Source: Pseudomonadota bacterium (GTDB lineage: Bacteria > Pseudomonadota > Gammaproteobacteria > Burkholderiales > SG8-39). From it: 7,086 bases of DNA. Within the stretch, counting starts at the first letter, position 1, and every line of letters starts with the position of its first letter. A program made the position numbers and the translations under genes. Positions 5,325 through 7,086 of the stretch are shown here, one piece after another. The stretch lies in contig JAKAIH010000142.1 of assembly GCA_021825225.1 (NCBI GenBank), positions 1-7,086 on the forward strand, written 5' to 3'. Under the pieces are notes generated by a model. It was given only the letters and a program-made list of their open reading frames with translations, was not told the DNA's origin and did not search any database.

Positions 5325-5348
5325 AGCTGAATGTCAACTGACGGTCAA
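5320..5348 (-). promoter_or_regulatory. Candidate tcmP promoter sharing the lexA -10 bases
   Basis: On the minus strand TTGACC (5343-5348) and TACGAT (5320-5325, four of six) are 17 bp apart. The -10 overlaps five bases of the lexA-side -10, which reads TATCGT on the plus strand. Transcription would begin near 5313, inside the LexA-type palindrome, leaving a leader of about 35 nt that contains the tcmP ribosome site. A consensus TTGACA also lies at 5332-5337, but without a good -10 at the right distance. Confidence 0.5.
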
Positions 5349-5906
5349 TTTCTCGCCCGGCTGCAGGATTACTACGCGCGGCACCGGATCCTGCCGTCTT
5401 ATTCGGCGATCGGCAACCTCGTTGGCCTGAGATCGAAGGCCTCTGTTGCCGACTTGGTGCTCCGTCTCAAAGGCGAGGGCTTCGTGGAAAGCGCGCCGGA
5501 CCGGCGCTTGAAGCCGGGAAAGCGGTTCTTCGAACGCCCTTTGGCCGAAAGCGTACCGGCGGGACTGCCCAGCCCGGCCACCGATTCAAACCCGGAAGGT
5601 CTTTCCATCGACGAGTACCTTGTCGCCAACCCCTCGAAGACCGTACTGATCACCGTCAAGGGTGATTCGATGATCGATGCCGGCATTCACTCTGGCGATG
5701 TAGTCATCGTTGAGAAGCGTGCCGTCGCCAACATCGGTGACATTGTCGTTGCCATCATCGACAACGATTTCACGCTGAAGCGGTTGCACAAAGAGCGAGG
5801 CCGAATCGTGCTCAAACCGGAAAACAAGGCCTATCCGGTCATACGCCCCACAGGCGACCTGGAGATCTTCGGGGTGGTGGTCGGGCAGTTCAGGAAATAC
5901 CGATAG
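5331..5906 (+). CDS. lexA: LexA-family self-cleaving transcriptional repressor
   Basis: 191-residue repressor, slightly shorter than the usual LexA of about 200. Residues about 5-65 form the winged-helix DNA-binding domain, including SYSAIGNLVGLRSKASVADLV and the wing GFVESAPDRRLKPG. The RecA-stimulated cleavage site is visible as A77-G78 in ESVPAGLPSP. The S24 peptidase domain (about 92-191) has the catalytic serine S113 in VKGDSMIDAGI and the catalytic lysine K150 in FTLKRL, and ends in the typical IFGVVVGQFRKYR. All residues needed for self-cleavage are present. The short form resembles the second LexA that often accompanies imuA-imuB-dnaE2 cassettes; dnaE2 itself ends about 4.9 kb to the left. 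It is divergent from tcmP and very likely represses itself and possibly tcmP through the 5304-5317 palindrome. ATG 5331 has no ribosome site. Confidence 0.92.
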   Translation: MSTDGQFLARLQDYYARHRILPSYSAIGNLVGLRSKASVADLVLRLKGEGFVESAPDRRLKPGKRFFERPLAESVPAGLPSPATDSNPEGLSIDEYLVANPSKTVLITVKGDSMIDAGIHSGDVVIVEKRAVANIGDIVVAIIDNDFTLKRLHKERGRIVLKPENKAYPVIRPTGDLEIFGVVVGQFRKYR

Positions 5907-5980
5907 CGGGAGATCATCGTCGCGAAGAAGACCGAAGTGGCGACATTCGTCGTCACGGCGCTCGGGGCACTAATCGCGGA

Positions 5981-7086
5981 TCACCTAAACGCGCGATCCA
6001 AGAGTGATTGGAATAGATGATCGGCTTGACGCAAGGCCTCCCGTTGCGCCGATCGCAAATGGTCGGCGTAGGAAACTAGAGACCCCCATTTTTTCTGCAA
6101 CGGCATGGGGGGAACTGGAATAGGAAGCTCTTTCACGTCTCCGAGATTGATACCCTGAACTGCCGCGCCCCTCGTAAGATCAGCCATCCGGCGTTGCATA
6201 CCATCAGTCCCAAGACAGCCCATAAGGTATTGAGCATTCACGCTGTTGCAGGGCGCGAGGCGCGCCGTATCCTGCGTAATGTTTGCACCTTCGAGACTAG
6301 GAGGCACAATTGCCATTCGCCCGACATGGCCGCGAATCGTCATTAACAGATCACCACCTTTGAGCTTCGAACGCTTGTAGGCTTGATCAATTTCCACTGT
6401 GGTTCGTCGAATACTCGTCGAAATAATTTTTCCATTTTGGATATCTGTTACTCGAATGTACGGGACTCCTCCAGGAACATCCGGCCCAGGCATCAGGATG
6501 CCATAGGAAATCGGGCGATTGGGATCGATAAGGTCTTCGAGTTGCTCGGTTCGGAATCCAGCGGGATTTTTGATCGGGTCTCCGAACAGCTCGCGGAAAG
6601 CCGCAGGAAGGAAGGTGTCGCCGAGTTCCAAGGCGTAGCGGCGGGCGCGGCGCAGCCGGTCCACCTGCTCTAACCGCCCTGCGATTCGCTTCTGCTCAGA
6701 CAGGTCTGGCAGGAACAGCGACACGGACTCTATGTGCTCCTGCGAGATGCTCGGATACGAGGAATCTTGTATCAGCTGCGTCGGATTAAAGTTTTCTAAC
6801 CAGTAGCGCAAAAATACCGAATCGAGCTCTTCAGACGGCACAACAGCCGCCAAGTGACTTACAACGTATGCTGGCCTAGAAAGTCGATAAATGCGATTCT
6901 TCGTGGCCGACATTCCGCTCTTGGCAAAAACAACCGTGCCGGGAGCATAAAGACGAAGGCGATGTTTTTTCGCAGCGTGCTCATTAAGGAAGCTCTGAAT
7001 TTCTAGGATTACGAACCACTGTGATGCCAAATTGCGACATGAAGAGGTCGAAACGACTGCGCGGCCGTTGCCGGCGGACTGTGTTT
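5981..7086 (-). CDS. hsdS: Type I restriction-modification specificity subunit HsdS, partial
   Basis: At least 349 residues of the subunit that gives a type I restriction-modification complex its DNA target. The first target-recognition domain is visible from FLNEHAAKKHRLRLYAPG through SGMSATKNRIY and SYPSISQEHIESVSLFLP. The central conserved region follows (LSEQKRIAGRLEQVDRLRRA, then AFRELFGDP). The second recognition domain includes GVPYIRVTDIQNGKI, RSKLKGGDLLMTIRGHVG and GAAVQGINLGDVKELPIPVPP, and the last conserved helix is YADHLRSAQREALRQADHLFQSLL before the stop. The frame stays open to the right edge. The TTG at 7030 is probably not the start, because the N-terminal part of the first domain is missing after it, so the true start should lie outside the window. 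The stretch before FLNEH does not look typical of HsdS, so a frameshift near 7000 is possible. hsdM and hsdR are not in the window. Convergent with the LexA-like gene. Confidence 0.88.
   Translation of the reverse strand, partial: TQSAGNGRAVVSTSSCRNLASQWFVILEIQSFLNEHAAKKHRLRLYAPGTVVFAKSGMSATKNRIYRLSRPAYVVSHLAAVVPSEELDSVFLRYWLENFNPTQLIQDSSYPSISQEHIESVSLFLPDLSEQKRIAGRLEQVDRLRRARRYALELGDTFLPAAFRELFGDPIKNPAGFRTEQLEDLIDPNRPISYGILMPGPDVPGGVPYIRVTDIQNGKIISTSIRRTTVEIDQAYKRSKLKGGDLLMTIRGHVGRMAIVPPSLEGANITQDTARLAPCNSVNAQYLMGCLGTDGMQRRMADLTRGAAVQGINLGDVKELPIPVPPMPLQKKWGSLVSYADHLRSAQREALRQADHLFQSLLDRAFR

Noticed and set aside
5907..6020. In-frame continuation of 37 codons after the lexA TAG stop, with GTG at 5937 as a possible start
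   Set aside because: LexA proteins normally end at the FRKY-type tail before this stop. The extension has no ribosome site or recognisable domain, and an open stretch of this length is expected by chance in GC-rich DNA.
7028..7038. CAAATTGCGAC, an 11-base match to the 522-546 palindrome near the right edge
   Set aside because: It has no matching second arm and lies in the hsdS frame, so a chance match is the simpler reading.
1..7086. CRISPR array, tRNA, rRNA or insertion sequence
   Set aside because: No regularly spaced repeats, tRNA-like cloverleaf, rRNA sequence or transposase gene was seen on either strand.

Overview
The window is GC-rich bacterial DNA of proteobacterial character, probably a beta- or gammaproteobacterium. 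The evidence is the type of DnaE2 C-terminus at the left edge, the AbiEi/AbiEii pair and the short LexA-like repressor. That placement is inference. Most of the window looks like an accessory (defence-type) segment. It is a string of two-gene modules in alternating orientation, with AT-richer regulatory gaps between them and several eroded genes.

Layout, left to right. (1) 1-452: the 3' end of the SOS-mutagenesis polymerase gene dnaE2 (imuC), plus strand. (2) 453-581: a short gap with a perfect 12-bp-arm palindrome and what looks like a relic of an ORF6N-domain gene. (3) 2340-582, minus strand: a complete type IV toxin-antitoxin operon, abiEi-abiEii, with a 17-bp gene overlap. (4) 2341-2493: an AT-rich divergent control region with an 11-bp palindrome and three TTGCAA boxes. 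(5) 2494-2670: an AbrB/MazE-like gene that appears to have lost the middle of its DNA-binding domain. (6) 2677-3598, plus strand: a second, related hairpin, then a nucleotidyltransferase with an N-terminal winged helix under an operator-rich, apparently leaderless promoter. It is followed by its HEPN-type partner, which is broken by an internal deletion. (7) 5278-3630, minus strand: a tcmP (three-Cys-motif partner) gene and a Gp37/Gp68-type protein carrying the three-cysteine motif. (8) 5331-5906, plus strand: a LexA-family self-cleaving repressor, divergent from tcmP. (9) 7086-5981, minus strand: a type I restriction specificity subunit (HsdS) that is open to the right edge.

The most interesting part is the 52-bp gap between tcmP and the LexA-like gene. 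It holds one perfect 14-bp palindrome of the CGAAC-N4-GTTCG type. On the lexA side a 17-bp-spaced promoter encloses the palindrome. On the tcmP side a second 17-bp-spaced promoter shares nearly the same -10 bases. This layout suggests that the LexA-like protein represses both itself and the tcmP/Gp37-68 pair, so that DNA damage, or phage-induced damage, would switch the pair on. The biochemical role of the pair is not known to me. The idea of a damage-inducible two-gene cassette is inference from sequence layout.

Two other modules show decay by internal deletion (AbrB-like and HEPN-like), while abiE, the nucleotidyltransferase, tcmP/Gp37-68 and the lexA-like gene look intact.
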